Program-made: the position numbers and the translations under genes
Notes under the pieces: generated by a model
What the model saw: only the letters and a program-made list of their open reading frames with translations
Told to the model about the DNA's origin: nothing
Database searches by the model: none
Assembly: GCA_964543545.1 (NCBI GenBank)
Contig: CAZIYT010000004.1
Location: 620,001-684,000 of the forward strand
Source: UBA4416 sp964543545
GTDB taxonomy: Bacteria > Bacteroidota > Bacteroidia > B-17B0 > Aurantibacillaceae
Direction: 5' to 3'
DNA length: 64,000 nucleotides
In this document: positions 49,401-60,000 of the stretch, piece after piece
Position numbering within the stretch: position 1 is the first letter of the stretch
Layout of the letters: each line of letters starts with the position of its first letter

Positions 49401-52400
49401 CTGGTATCGTTCTGGTCATATACCATTTGCTTCCAGCTATCAAAGGTTGTTTTACTGAAAGTGCCGTCCGGGTAGTCCGTGCGGATCATCCTTCCCGGCG
49501 CATCGTAGTGCATCACAGGCGTTACGCCTTGTTCCACCAGCTCTTTGGCGCTCTCGTATTTTGCCGTTACCGAGAAATAAGGTTCGTATTGCATGATAGG
49601 GTTTCCCTTGTTGTTGAGGATGGTGCGTCCATTGCCGATCCATCTCACATAGGGTGTCGTATCGATTATATTCACGGTAATCGTGTCATCGCCGTTGTCT
49701 ACCACCTGTTTGGCAGGACCGGACTCCGCCTGCACTTTTTTCATTACCACTTGTCCTGATCCGTTGGAATATTCAAAGCTCATTTGAATAGGAGAGTTAT
49801 TATTATCCTGGTAATGTTCTTCACGGATGATTGTAGAAACGACGGAAGGCTGCGTTCCACCCGAGTCTTTGTAACAGTTGAAGTCATATACAAAGCGTGT
49901 GGTGGCTTTATTCAGCAAATAGGTTGCGTCAACTTCCAATGAGTAAGCATCTGTGGGGTCATGGTTGGCAGCATCAAAATACTTGCCGATCAGAACTTCT
50001 TCAGCGCCGAGTGTCTCCGCTGTTATCCCTGTCAGATCATCTGCATCGGAGCCTTTACCATATAAGGCCATCGCTTTGGGCAGGCCCAGTTCATCGAAAA
50101 GCATCTCTGAAACATTATTGTTGATGTCCTGCATCTTTGTTGGCGTGAGGGTCCGGTAATCAAAGGCGAGAACCAGCGTTTTATTAGAGAGGGCATCGGT
50201 GGTTCTGTCAACGAACAGATAGGTTGCCGCATCATAATGCACATAAGTGATGGAACCATAAGGATCTGTATAGGAAAACGGTGTGAAAAAACGTGCTTCT
50301 GCATCTGTAAGCGTTTCTCCGCTATCCATGTATTGTACGGTGCCGGAGCAGACATACCAGTCGTCACGGCGTTTGTTATATTTTCCATCCGTCAGCTCTG
50401 TAGCCCCAACCTTAGCACCGAAAATGTCCGTCACGAGGTCGGAAGAAGAATTATTCGTATAGGCCAGTTGATAGCTCTCATAAGGAATGCCAAGCGATTC
50501 AAGATCCCCGAAAGATAAAGATCCTGTCAGGTCGTTACGGTAAAAGTAGTTTTCCACGCATTCAATCAGGCGCCTGGTTTCACCTGAACCACCACTCAGG
50601 TCTTCGTAGGGAATCTCGGTGGTGTGGTTCCAGCCGTTTTCCATTTCTGTAAGCGTGTAAATAGTAGCCGCCTTTGGAATTCCACAGAGCTCATACGTTT
50701 GCACATTGTATGGCAGGCGAAGCCTGTAAGCATCATTATCCATAACGTCGTTGGTGTAATAATTGGTAGTGAAAATCACCGCCGTTTTGTCCTGTGCTTC
50801 CTGGGTTTCCAGGGGTAGCGAGCTGTCAGGGTTCATACGGGGATACACCACAGAGGCAGCCTGCAGAACGTTACCATATATGTCTGTTGACAGATTGAGG
50901 GTATGGGCGATACGCGGATCGCTCGTGTCGCGTTCATAGCTGTAAGAAATCGCTTCGCTTTCCTTCACGCAGTATACCGCATATTTATTAGCTCCTTTGG
51001 GCTGAACTAACTCAATATGGCAATTGTGTGTTCCCACATGATAAGGTGTCAATTGCTTTTCCGGCGTTCCTTCCTGGGAAAATACTTCTGTACGAAGCGC
51101 CATACTCTTGCAGGCCCTCATCGCTTCGCGCCTCTCCAAAGGACTGATGCCGGTTACATAGCTGCTGTTGATCGGGTCATCGGGCACAATGCGCGCCGGA
51201 GGAAGGGGGACTTCGTAGCTCGTCACCGGGAATCCCTGCCGGTTCATTTCCTTGTACCAGTATTCCGTGGCAAACTTCTCAAGAATGCTGGCTTCCTGCA
51301 GGTAAGCACCTGTGTGGAACCAGGATTTAGTAATCACAGGTGCCTGGTTCAGAGCAGTATTCGTGAGGTTGGTGCCGTCGGCACTGGTCCAGCGCTCCGA
51401 CACTTCCGTGTCTGTCTGGTCAACACGCCCGAAGCCTCTGAATTCTTTTTCGGCATGGTCGTAGTACCCGTGATGATAAGAATACAGGCTGGTGAAACTA
51501 TGACCGGTGATCCTGTCCCTGTTCGTAACCTTGCTTACACAATATACCGGGAAGTGCAGCTTTGTAGCCCAGGGCCTGCCGGCTAGCTTGTCCTGGATAT
51601 AGTATGTGGTGCTTGGAGTGTATTCCATTTCCACTTCCAGGCCGAGGTTGTTTTTATAAGCCGTCATGATGTGAGGCTTTTTACTGTTCATCAGGTCGAT
51701 GTATCGTAAAGGCTGCCCGGCATCTTTTTGCAGAGGGCTGCTCCACACGATGCAGGAAAGGCCATTGCCAAGCAGGTCGCTCACCGTGATATCAGTCTGT
51801 GGATGTACATCCGGAAAGGCGCTGATCTCAAATGGCATAGCGCTGCAGCTATTCCCACTGAAATTCATCCAGCAGCGGAAACTGTTTTTTCCAAGGTAGA
51901 TCAGATCCGGTGTTCCCGAGCCGTCTATATCCGCCAGCCTGATCCAGCTTGGATTGAAGGAGCTGTCGTCATCAAACACCGGTGCCTGGTCCATGCCAAC
52001 CTTCGCTCCGAAATTTCCGAAGCCCAGGTTTGGCCAGTAACAAACTTCACCGTTGCGGATGCGGACAATGTCTACCAGTCCGTCACCGCTCATGTCTGCC
52101 AGGAAAATCGTTTGTGTGCTATCCGAAAATACGAGTGCCGGTCCTTCCTCTTCATCAATGGCTTTCGGTGTATGGTGATAATCGCTGAAGCCTTTTCTTC
52201 CATCGGATTCGTACCAGGTCAGTACATGGTCTTCCGTGATCAGCACATCCGTCTTGCCATCGCCGTTGAGATCCAGTAAACGCGTATTGGGATCTTTTAA
52301 ATCAATGTTTGGTAATTGCTCAAAATGTCTGAATGGCTGCCATTCATCCTCATCGTTGATCTCAAAGTATCCTTTCGGATCGCTGTTGAAGCTAACGATC

Positions 52401-53875
52401 TGCTTCTGTCCGTCGCCATCAAGGTCCAACAGCTGGAGGTATTTGCCCAGGCCCCTGAAAGAAGGCTTTGGGCTGACCAGTTGTGCAGCTTCGAAATGCC
52501 CGTTGCCCAGGTTGCGTTTGTAATACCAGCCGCCGCCCTGCTCACTGAGGATGCCAGGCAAGCCTTCGTTGTAGAGGTCGGTAAACTGGTAAGGAGCGGT
52601 TAGCCCGGCGGGCGCGTTTTCCAGGTCGGACAGCTCAAGGGTTTTGACATCTTTGTTCCAGTGATGCGTTTCGTAAGTAAATTCCATGCCCGGTAAATTT
52701 TTATCCGAGTAAGAGCCATCGCTGAGTTTGATGTAGCCACGTGAAACAGCTGTTTTCAAAAAGGTAAAGCCGCTGTTCCCGTTATCATCATAAGCAAAGC
52801 TCATGGATTTCACAAGTGCGGAACCGCCCGTCAGCCCAGGGAAGTAGTGAAACTGTAAAACCCTTCTGCAAAGCCTCGTCGTGCGGATCTCGAATCCTGC
52901 TTTATATTCCGAGAAGGCATCCGTTCTGAAGGTCCAGTCACCGCTGATCGTAAAAGGCGCATTCAGATCATACTGGCCGTAATCGAATACGGTCTGGAAC
53001 ATATAATCCGAACCCGGAAGAAGCAGGTCATGTTGTTTGTAAGGTGTTTTATTGCCATACAAAATCTTATCCGGGTACAGATTCGTATAGGTAATGTTCC
53101 CGCTTTTGTAACGGTTTTTGTTATGCAAAAGCGCAGGGTCGAATCCGGCATCGTCTTCCGCTTTATAGAGATAATGGGCGCAATTGCCTTTATCATCCAT
53201 TACCAGTTCCGGGAGCCATTCGTACACCCGCAAACCGTTAGCAGGATCGGAAAGACGGGCAGCGCTGCTCCATCCAAAGAGCGTTGTTGTATTCTCTTTG
53301 GTTGTCACACGCCATTTAATCTCCCGCGTTGTTTTTTCGGTCCAGCGCTCGATGCGGGCAAATAAGCCTTCGATGCGTGGTTTGTAATAGCGGATACGCC
53401 ATAAGGTATCCGGTGAGTTTGTTTCGCGGATGATGAACTGATCGTTGACATCCTTGCTGAAACTGCCATCCGGCTCTTTTTGATATTCGGGCACAAGATC
53501 CTCAGCTTCGGAGAAGAGATAGGTGTCGGAATCAATCGCATCCTGGTACTGTGGTAATTCCTTATCGGTTTTGCGTTTGATCGAAGGCAGGCTTAAATTC
53601 CAGCCGAGACCAAAAATGCCGTTACCGCTTCCCGAGTTGTAAGACAGGCTTAAAGCAGGTGCTACCCCTCTTGCGGCTGCCACGGGCAGCGGGATAGAGA
53701 ATGACGAGGTTCCATTGACCGCATTCACGGTGAATTTCTGATCAATGCCTTTAATCGCTCCGCCTCCTTTAGGGAGAGCTATCGAAGGGGCCTCAATGGC
53801 ATTGGATTTTGTTTTGCCTCCGTCCGTTTTAAATTGCGGTTGCTTGTTTTCTTTATTTGTGGGTTCCTTTTCCAT
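46442..53875 (-). CDS. Tc toxin TcB-type protein with Rhs core and variable C-terminal tip
   Basis: A 2477-residue protein. An SpvB-type N-terminus (about 25-400: ALPKGGGAIKGIDQKFTVNA, LSYNSGSGNGIFGLGWNLSL) is followed by FG-GAP-type repeats (LLDLNGDGKTDVLI), the TcB middle and N/C regions (to about 1000) and a long YD-repeat Rhs cage (YDALGRI, YDAKGQRMRV). The core ends near residue 2181 with YHNARYYISWLGRWMNCDPI and VNVYAYCRNNPVGNTDTSG. The final 296 residues (46442-47332) are the unrelated tip, with two hydrophobic regions near the end. In Tc toxins this tip is the cleaved, delivered enzyme. It lies 145 bp after TcA. Confidence 0.92.
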   Translation of the reverse strand: MEKEPTNKENKQPQFKTDGGKTKSNAIEAPSIALPKGGGAIKGIDQKFTVNAVNGTSSFSIPLPVAAARGVAPALSLSYNSGSGNGIFGLGWNLSLPSIKRKTDKELPQYQDAIDSDTYLFSEAEDLVPEYQKEPDGSFSKDVNDQFIIRETNSPDTLWRIRYYKPRIEGLFARIERWTEKTTREIKWRVTTKENTTTLFGWSSAARLSDPANGLRVYEWLPELVMDDKGNCAHYLYKAEDDAGFDPALLHNKNRYKSGNITYTNLYPDKILYGNKTPYKQHDLLLPGSDYMFQTVFDYGQYDLNAPFTISGDWTFRTDAFSEYKAGFEIRTTRLCRRVLQFHYFPGLTGGSALVKSMSFAYDDNGNSGFTFLKTAVSRGYIKLSDGSYSDKNLPGMEFTYETHHWNKDVKTLELSDLENAPAGLTAPYQFTDLYNEGLPGILSEQGGGWYYKRNLGNGHFEAAQLVSPKPSFRGLGKYLQLLDLDGDGQKQIVSFNSDPKGYFEINDEDEWQPFRHFEQLPNIDLKDPNTRLLDLNGDGKTDVLITEDHVLTWYESDGRKGFSDYHHTPKAIDEEEGPALVFSDSTQTIFLADMSGDGLVDIVRIRNGEVCYWPNLGFGNFGAKVGMDQAPVFDDDSSFNPSWIRLADIDGSGTPDLIYLGKNSFRCWMNFSGNSCSAMPFEISAFPDVHPQTDITVSDLLGNGLSCIVWSSPLQKDAGQPLRYIDLMNSKKPHIMTAYKNNLGLEVEMEYTPSTTYYIQDKLAGRPWATKLHFPVYCVSKVTNRDRITGHSFTSLYSYHHGYYDHAEKEFRGFGRVDQTDTEVSERWTSADGTNLTNTALNQAPVITKSWFHTGAYLQEASILEKFATEYWYKEMNRQGFPVTSYEVPLPPARIVPDDPINSSYVTGISPLERREAMRACKSMALRTEVFSQEGTPEKQLTPYHVGTHNCHIELVQPKGANKYAVYCVKESEAISYSYERDTSDPRIAHTLNLSTDIYGNVLQAASVVYPRMNPDSSLPLETQEAQDKTAVIFTTNYYTNDVMDNDAYRLRLPYNVQTYELCGIPKAATIYTLTEMENGWNHTTEIPYEDLSGGSGETRRLIECVENYFYRNDLTGSLSFGDLESLGIPYESYQLAYTNNSSSDLVTDIFGAKVGATELTDGKYNKRRDDWYVCSGTVQYMDSGETLTDAEARFFTPFSYTDPYGSITYVHYDAATYLFVDRTTDALSNKTLVLAFDYRTLTPTKMQDINNNVSEMLFDELGLPKAMALYGKGSDADDLTGITAETLGAEEVLIGKYFDAANHDPTDAYSLEVDATYLLNKATTRFVYDFNCYKDSGGTQPSVVSTIIREEHYQDNNNSPIQMSFEYSNGSGQVVMKKVQAESGPAKQVVDNGDDTITVNIIDTTPYVRWIGNGRTILNNKGNPIMQYEPYFSVTAKYESAKELVEQGVTPVMHYDAPGRMIRTDYPDGTFSKTTFDSWKQMVYDQNDTSRDSDWYNLRYNRLIDTELTAAGKDPAKEEQAAIKASAHYDTPVTTYLDSMGRPVLTIELDEHATEYHTSLILDIENNLRQVIDARGNKVMQYYYDMLGNMVKQESMDSGVRWLFPNALGQPLYTWDERSHQLVFDYDALHRPLTVIVKGGDGPVSLDNTVELFVYGEGQPNDTLENLRGKLFQHYDSGGLEETPTYNFKGQSMKMIRTLAIDYRVVTDWRVISGKLESNSYQIRTSYDALGRINRQSAPDHSIITPSYSRRGVLVSETVEQSSVVTTHLQNIEYDAKGQRMRVTYGNGVTATYEYDDETFRIKRLTTVSAINDPLQDLHFTYDAVGNIVFRQDDNVPTVFYDNSMVQGTNEYTYDARYQLIKATGREMIASAAFGTSDNWNDAPFKLTQYPSDSMAMQNYTQNYQYDEVGNILQLQHSATTTGSYTRDYTYDTGTNRLGQTTVGSDTYTYHYHAQHGFITEMPHLTVLKWNFKEEIAATSTQSVSSGTPETTYYQYDSQGTRLRKITENYASAGTPTLKQERIYIAGWELYKEHSGPSAGLTCETLSLIDEGHRFVMIETTDDPSTGISKVTRYQHPNHQGSTTLETDEYGNIITYEEYHPFGTTSYQATNGSVTAAAKRYRYTGMERDDETGLEYHNARYYISWLGRWMNCDPIGIGDGVNVYAYCRNNPVGNTDTSGTQTQEDYQPADNKDPYGITKAIEDQEKAKDAPIKAEDSTSKVNVVNGKITSKVTAHTTLEVINGEYKLQYSEKTTYFDKNGKISGFTANSGSKVGKIEFIDTATQEAIKTIFPSINEKTAPQLFHNSTSKIAPSSINSQLPLVIDYNNSSQNMYNTFDPISNGLNAFGIGNDSKLLTMDYFETFRAAEITDDVAKYAKFAKWLGFAGSALTTAYSTVKVVDQYNNGGVEEVFSHRDVLDATIGAVGLTATVLTTFALVSNPVGWAIGLGVLIYGAATFIYDQTHPEPQALPQKIKL

Positions 53876-53889
53876 AATGTGTTATTTTT

Positions 53890-54018
53890 CTAATAATCCA
53901 TACTCAATTTTAATGATATGAGTGGGTGTGCAGGTATTGCATCGCCGCTTCCGGTGAACTGTAATTGCTCTTTGGGATTTCCGGGAAACACTACCTGCAC
54001 ATTCCTCTCATAAATCAA
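53890..54018 (-). other. Short open frame between TcA and TcB genes, possible remnant
   Basis: In the 145-bp gap a minus-strand frame from TTG 54018 to TAG 53890-53892 encodes 42 residues beginning LIYERNVQVVFPGNPKEQLQ and ending ISLKLSMDY. The composition looks protein-like, and the frame runs further upstream out of frame with TcA, without a standard ATG. It may be a remnant of a longer gene or a shifted TcA tail. No ribosome site supports translation as a separate gene. Confidence 0.35.
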
Positions 54019-54020
54019 GA

Positions 54021-57000
54021 CTACACGCTCAGTTTTACCAGGATGACTATTTCGCTGGTGTCATTCAATGGAAGCGGGGTATAAAGCCCGGAAACATTCA
54101 CAACATTTACCAGGACATCCGTGTCGAGTGCCATAGGCGTGGTTGTGCTTGAGCCTTTATATACCGACAGGTTGCTGGTTTGAGCCAGGACTACAGGCTC
54201 GGTATCGAATACGAGTTCCAGGCCACCGTTCTCATTCACGTCGGTGTGAGTCACAACAGTTACTTCACTTACCGCCGGCGATAAGGCCTGCACATAATAC
54301 GGCAAGCGGTTTTTCGGAATTCGGATCGTTGCACTGCCGGTCGTTTTCAACTCGTGCCATTGGTTCGGCAGGTCGTGTTTCAGGTTGATGGCATAATACA
54401 GCCCGTTGCCTGCAGGGAAAGCTGCTTCAAGCTTATTCGGAAAATCAGCTTTGACAGCCGCTCCAAACAGGCTTCCTGCTTCTTTCGCCGTATACTGCAT
54501 GTGCATGATCACATCGGAAATAGAAGTGAAGTCGAACTGCCTGACAATGTCTGATAATTCGAGTGTCCATTCACTCACCACACCTTTGTTCTCAAACGGC
54601 ATGTAGCGCTCATCCCTGAAGCTGAGCTCAAAGACACCACTGTCGTTCTGCGCGCTGCTGGTAGCAATGCTTTCGATGTACGACGGTTCCTGTTGTAAAG
54701 AACCGGTGCCGTAGTTATCGCTGGTACGCAGTGAGCTTTTGGTTAAGGTCAGTGTGGCAGCTACCGTTGTGTATGGGCCTGCAATTCCCGGAATCGTAAT
54801 GCTTACGGATTTCATTCTTCTGAAATAATGACTTGGATAATCCATGTCGAATAATACTTCAGGCAGGTGAATGCTGCAGGAACCGGTCGATCTCAAATCC
54901 TCTAATGCCAATGGATCCAATAAAGCGAGCGAGATGTTTTTGCTCAGTTCATAATCCCTTGTATTGTGCTGGATATAGGAAGTCTCCAGTTCTTTCAGCT
55001 GTATGCTCAGGCGCTCACCGGCGAAGAAGCCGGCGCGGCTGCTATCCCAGTTGCCGAAGTTGATCTTAGGCGAATCGACGCCGCCAAGGTCTTTGAAGAA
55101 GGCCTGCTGTGCCTGCTTGGCAAGGTCATAAGCCAGGTCGTAGCATTTGCGGTGCAGTGTTTTAAGCTGGCCTGCCATCCAGGTATAAAGCGCCTGGTTG
55201 GTGTATTTGCTCCTCAGCCAGTCATAGATCTCAGCGGATTGCTCCACCTGTAAGTCGTGGTTTTCCAGCTCTTTTTCGGAAATGGCAATGCGGATCTCCG
55301 CGCTCAGTAATTGCCTGTCGATCTGCAGCAGCTCTTCAGTAGCCGATTTGATCTGCAGGTTCCAGTCTTCCTGCCTGCGGTCGTAACCGGCATAGGTTAA
55401 GGACATGGAAGCTTTGTTACGGTTCACCGTTGAGATGATGCTTAGCGCATGGCCTCCCGCACTGATTAATTTGTGCAGCTTATCACCTCCAAATATTTTT
55501 GATCCTGACATTGTTCCAACATAAGCATCTGGTATTAAGCCCATGAAACCTGCAAGTATTTTAACTCCTTGCTCCGCAAACATAAAGCCTTCTGCCAATT
55601 GGGTCTGGCGTTGTGCGTTTTCTTCGCGGCTGTTTTTGTACTCACGGTTTTTGTAATCGTCGAGGCGGATCTGGATCAGGTTCTTGCTGTACTGGAGTGT
55701 GCTGTAGTTCTGCTTGGCTTCTTCCAGCTGCATTTGTTTCAATGAGCGGCTTGCTTTCAGGATATTCTGCTCATGCACCTGGCGGAGCACGGATAACTCC
55801 TCACCGTCTTTTTTCTCAAGCGCTGTGAGCAATTGTGATCCGAGCGATTTCACTTCATTCGTAAAATCATTGGCGCGTTGCAACAGGTAAGAGAAACGGT
55901 AATGAGGCGGCGCAGCTGCCAGGTCAGATAGAACATCACTCAGATCAAGTCCCATAGCCGTAGCACGTACCAGCAATCCCGGATCGATCGGTGGTGCGAA
56001 TAAGGCCAGCTGGCGTTTCTTGCCGTCGATGTTCATACAGTTACGGATTTTGTAGAGGCGGTCTTCCACGCGGTCCCACATTTGTGTCATGCGTGGGTTG
56101 TCCGGAATACAGAAGGTCATCTCAGGAAGCGTGCTCAGGGCAGGACTATTGTCGCATGGCTCATCTTCCACCAGTACGCCGTCTTTGCATTTGCAGAGGC
56201 GCAGGCCGGTCATGTAATTTTCGAATCTTTGAGAAGCATTTGAGAATGAAGTCAATCCGCCTATAATGTCATCGTAGCTGTATTCCGGTGGAGCAGGACG
56301 GTCCACTTTTTTAGGCCGCTCGCCCAGGATTTCGGAAGCCAGTACATACAGGTTGATGGCTTCATTAACCGATTCCGTAGTATCCTGGCGGAACAGGTAA
56401 TCACCCCAGTCGCTGAGAATATCGATGAGCTCCATCACGGTCCACAGCATATAAGCACGTGGGCGCATGGAAGCGATCAGGTGCGGATCAAAAGGATGAT
56501 CCCTCCAGATCTCGATCTGCTCTTCCCATTGCCTTTTCTCTTCTTTCTCAGCAGCAGTGAGGTTTGGCGCGCTCAACAGTCGCATGTAATACGGGATGCC
56601 TTTCGTCACATCGATCAGGAAAGGCTTGATCTTCCAGTAACGCAGGTCCTGTAAGCTGGTATCGCGGTTGGCCGGATCGAAAATGTAATTGATCCATTTC
56701 AGGGCATCCTCAAACTTGTTGCTCTGCCTCAGCTGTCTGGCGATCAGGGATACTGTATGGAAGAACACTTCCCAGTTATAAATCGAATACGCTCCGGATG
56801 CACTGAAGTCATAGTCCTGTACCGGGTAAGGTCCGCTGACAGATGATGTCGGATTGTAATCGGTGGGGAAGAAAGGAGCAGAAGCGGCTTGCCTTCTCAA
56901 ACCGGCTGCATCCTTTGAGTTCAGGAGGCCGTCGATGCCAAAGCGGTTCAATGCTTCCAGCATCTTACAGGTATAAGGATGCTCATGCAGGGAGAACTTG

Positions 57001-60000
57001 CCTGCCGGGTTGATGTACATGCTATGGCGCTTATCGGCAAAGAAATACGGCTGCCCGTTCATGTTATCTTTGAACTGTGCCGGATAGGTCAGTACATAGT
57101 CGCCGTTTGTTTTTTTCAGGACTCTCGTAGATCCCGGCGCATGCGTGTAGGTCGTCTTCGCCCACAAGCCGCTGTCACTCGTCGGATTCTCGGTGCCGAA
57201 ATCTTTCCCGTGCTTCATCTGCTGATAAAACGGAACGGTCATGTAAGGCCTTGCTAACAGGCGTTTGGCGGTAGGAGCTGTTTCCGTGATCACCGGTGGA
57301 ACGATCTCTACTTTTTCATCGCAGGCGCCAATCTTAAAGCCCCACTCATAAGCCATCTCTGTATAGCCGTCGTGGTAGGTTTCAACAGAATCGGCAAAAT
57401 CCCTTCTGCAATGAATCATCAGGTCGCCTGTGGTTGCATCTACCTGTGGCCAGAAATAGAAGGCTTCTTTTTTCAGAGTCACGTAGGAGAAATCAGGGAA
57501 GCCTGTCGCATCCCATACCAGGTTGCCACGGTAGGTGAGGCCTCTTCCGAAACCGCTGCCTGCGCCCAGCTTATATCCAAGTCCGGCATCTGTATTCGGA
57601 AAGCTTTTGCTGGCAATGCTTCCGGCCTGTAAGGTGCCGTTCAGCACTTTTTTATTTGACCATTTGCCAAAATCCAGCTTGGTATAACACATTTTGATTT
57701 CCAGGTAAGGAGCTCCGCTTTCCTGTCCGCCCACATTGACTTTAATGGTCTGGTGCTGTTTTTCGATAAACATCGGGAAGAACAGGTACAGCTTGCGGTT
57801 GAACATCACCGGGATGAGGTGCTCACTGTCTGTTTCCAGCTCCATTTTTTCCCAGGCCGTCCATACATTATTTTTCAATGTTCTGTAATAATGGATGTAA
57901 GGCGGATTCCAGCTTCTGGCAAATACGTGGAGCGTTTCCGAAGGCGTTTTGCAAGGCTCAGCGGCATTGTTTTCCGGGGCTTCCATATACGTAGCCCGGA
58001 TGTCGAGGTGAGCCACGTCATTCAGGTTAGTGAGGTAGCCGGCAAAAGCCTGCTCACTGTTTTTCTGGTTGATCTCATCCTGTTGCAACAGGTCCTCCGC
58101 ATTTTTGAAGATGGTTGTCTTGTTGTTGCGGAGGCTTGGATCGATCCAGTTCTCGGGATAGAGGAACACTTTGCGGTTGGCTTCCCACACGCGGTAGTTC
58201 TTTCTCCATTCCCATTCGTTTTTGTCGTCCTCATCCATGCATACATCGGCCTCGATTCCGAGTAAGGCCCTGTGCACTAATAACTGTGCTGATGATACAG
58301 CCGCTACCACACGCGAAGTCTGGTTACAAGGCGCCATTTGCGTGTCGAGCAGGTAATAGGCATAAATCGCATTTTCATTTTTAAAGCCACGTGTGCCTAT
58401 ATACAAAGCCACTAAGGCATCGCGCAAGCGGGCTCTTAACTCATTCTGAACAGGTACGATCACATCGCTCCAGGTTTTGAAGTCGGTATACTTATTATTC
58501 AATACCCTGCGGATATCGCTGTTATGATCTGCCACAGCATTGAATGCCGTTGAGGAAGTATTCCATACCCAGTTCCATCCGTCCGTCACATTGTAGCCCA
58601 GTGTTTTCACCGTGCGGAAGATCCGGTTAAAGAATCCCATCACATCCGTGAAATCGGTGCTGTCGGTAGCAATTACCTGGGCCCTTAAAAGGGTTTGGTT
58701 GAATTCATGAATACTCAGGGGTTTGTAGATGCTCTTTGCACCAAAGGAATTGAAAATGCTTGCTGCATAACCCGAACTGTTGATCACATAAAGATCGCAC
58801 AGGTGAATGTATGTCGCCTGTGCGACATCCAGAACCTTAGCATTGTCCAAAGCATTTTTTATCCAGAGGAATGTACTTATATCCGCTACAGGGTATAAGT
58901 TCTGCAGCCAATAAAAATAATTTACCGGGATATTGCCGCCACCCCTGATACCGGAGTCAACTGCTTTGGTAATGCCATCGTCATCCAGGCCTAAAATGTC
59001 GGCAATGAGGCGGATGCGTTTCAAATACCGGTAAACGGGAATAAAGGCCGCTTTCTTATTCGCCCAGGTTCTTGGCGTTACCGATCCTTCGGGATCCGTG
59101 ATGTATGTTTTTGCCCAGAATGTGGAATAATCAATGATGCTGTCTCCCACATCCCTGATCCTCAAATTGAAGGGAATGCGAAGGTTATCCAGTACGATGT
59201 CCTCAAAATAGGCAATATCCGCCGGGGCTACCGGTAATAAGGTTGTGGTGCTGAATGCCTTTTCAGGGTGAGCAGCCAGGGCCAGTGTATACGCTTTTTC
59301 CGTTTCCAGCCATAAGGCTTCCGCCTCTGCAATCAATTCGGGAGAGGTTAAGGCATGGATGCCTGTTCCTTCCACGATTTCGATAAAGTCGCTGAGCTTG
59401 ATGCCAAGGCTGCCGAATACGCTGAATTTTTTAGAAAATGCACGTAAGGCCGCAAGGATATCGGTAGCCAGGAAAGGATCGCCGAAATAAGCGATGACGC
59501 TTTGCAATTGGTCCGCCTCTATTTTGAAGATTCTCACAAAGGTGCTGTAGCGGTCTATCACCGCAAGATTTGAAATTGTCACAAAAGGATTCCCCGTTAA
59601 GGCATAGGCTATCACAGCTTCTATGGCAGGAATGGATACGCCAAAGATCCTGGCAAGCTTCTGCTTGTCGGCATTCGTCAGGGAGTTAACCTGTTTCGTA
59701 AACACTTCGCCTGTTGCGCCCGGAGTAAAGAAATCAATGACATCCGATGACAGCAACGGGTTTTGAAATTTGTCGATAAAGTATCCCGAAACATTGGTCG
59801 GATAAAATAAACTGTGATACGCCTTATCCGAAAAGAAGGTTTCCACATCTGTAAACTTAAGGCCGTTCTCCCGTGCAAAAGCGCTGCAGGAGGCCAATGT
59901 TATCAGGAACTGATCGTCGATTCCATGGGAAAGGCCGTGGTTACTGATGGCGAGGTCAAGCTCTGTGGCCGATAATCCTGATTTTCTCATCAGGCGCAGA

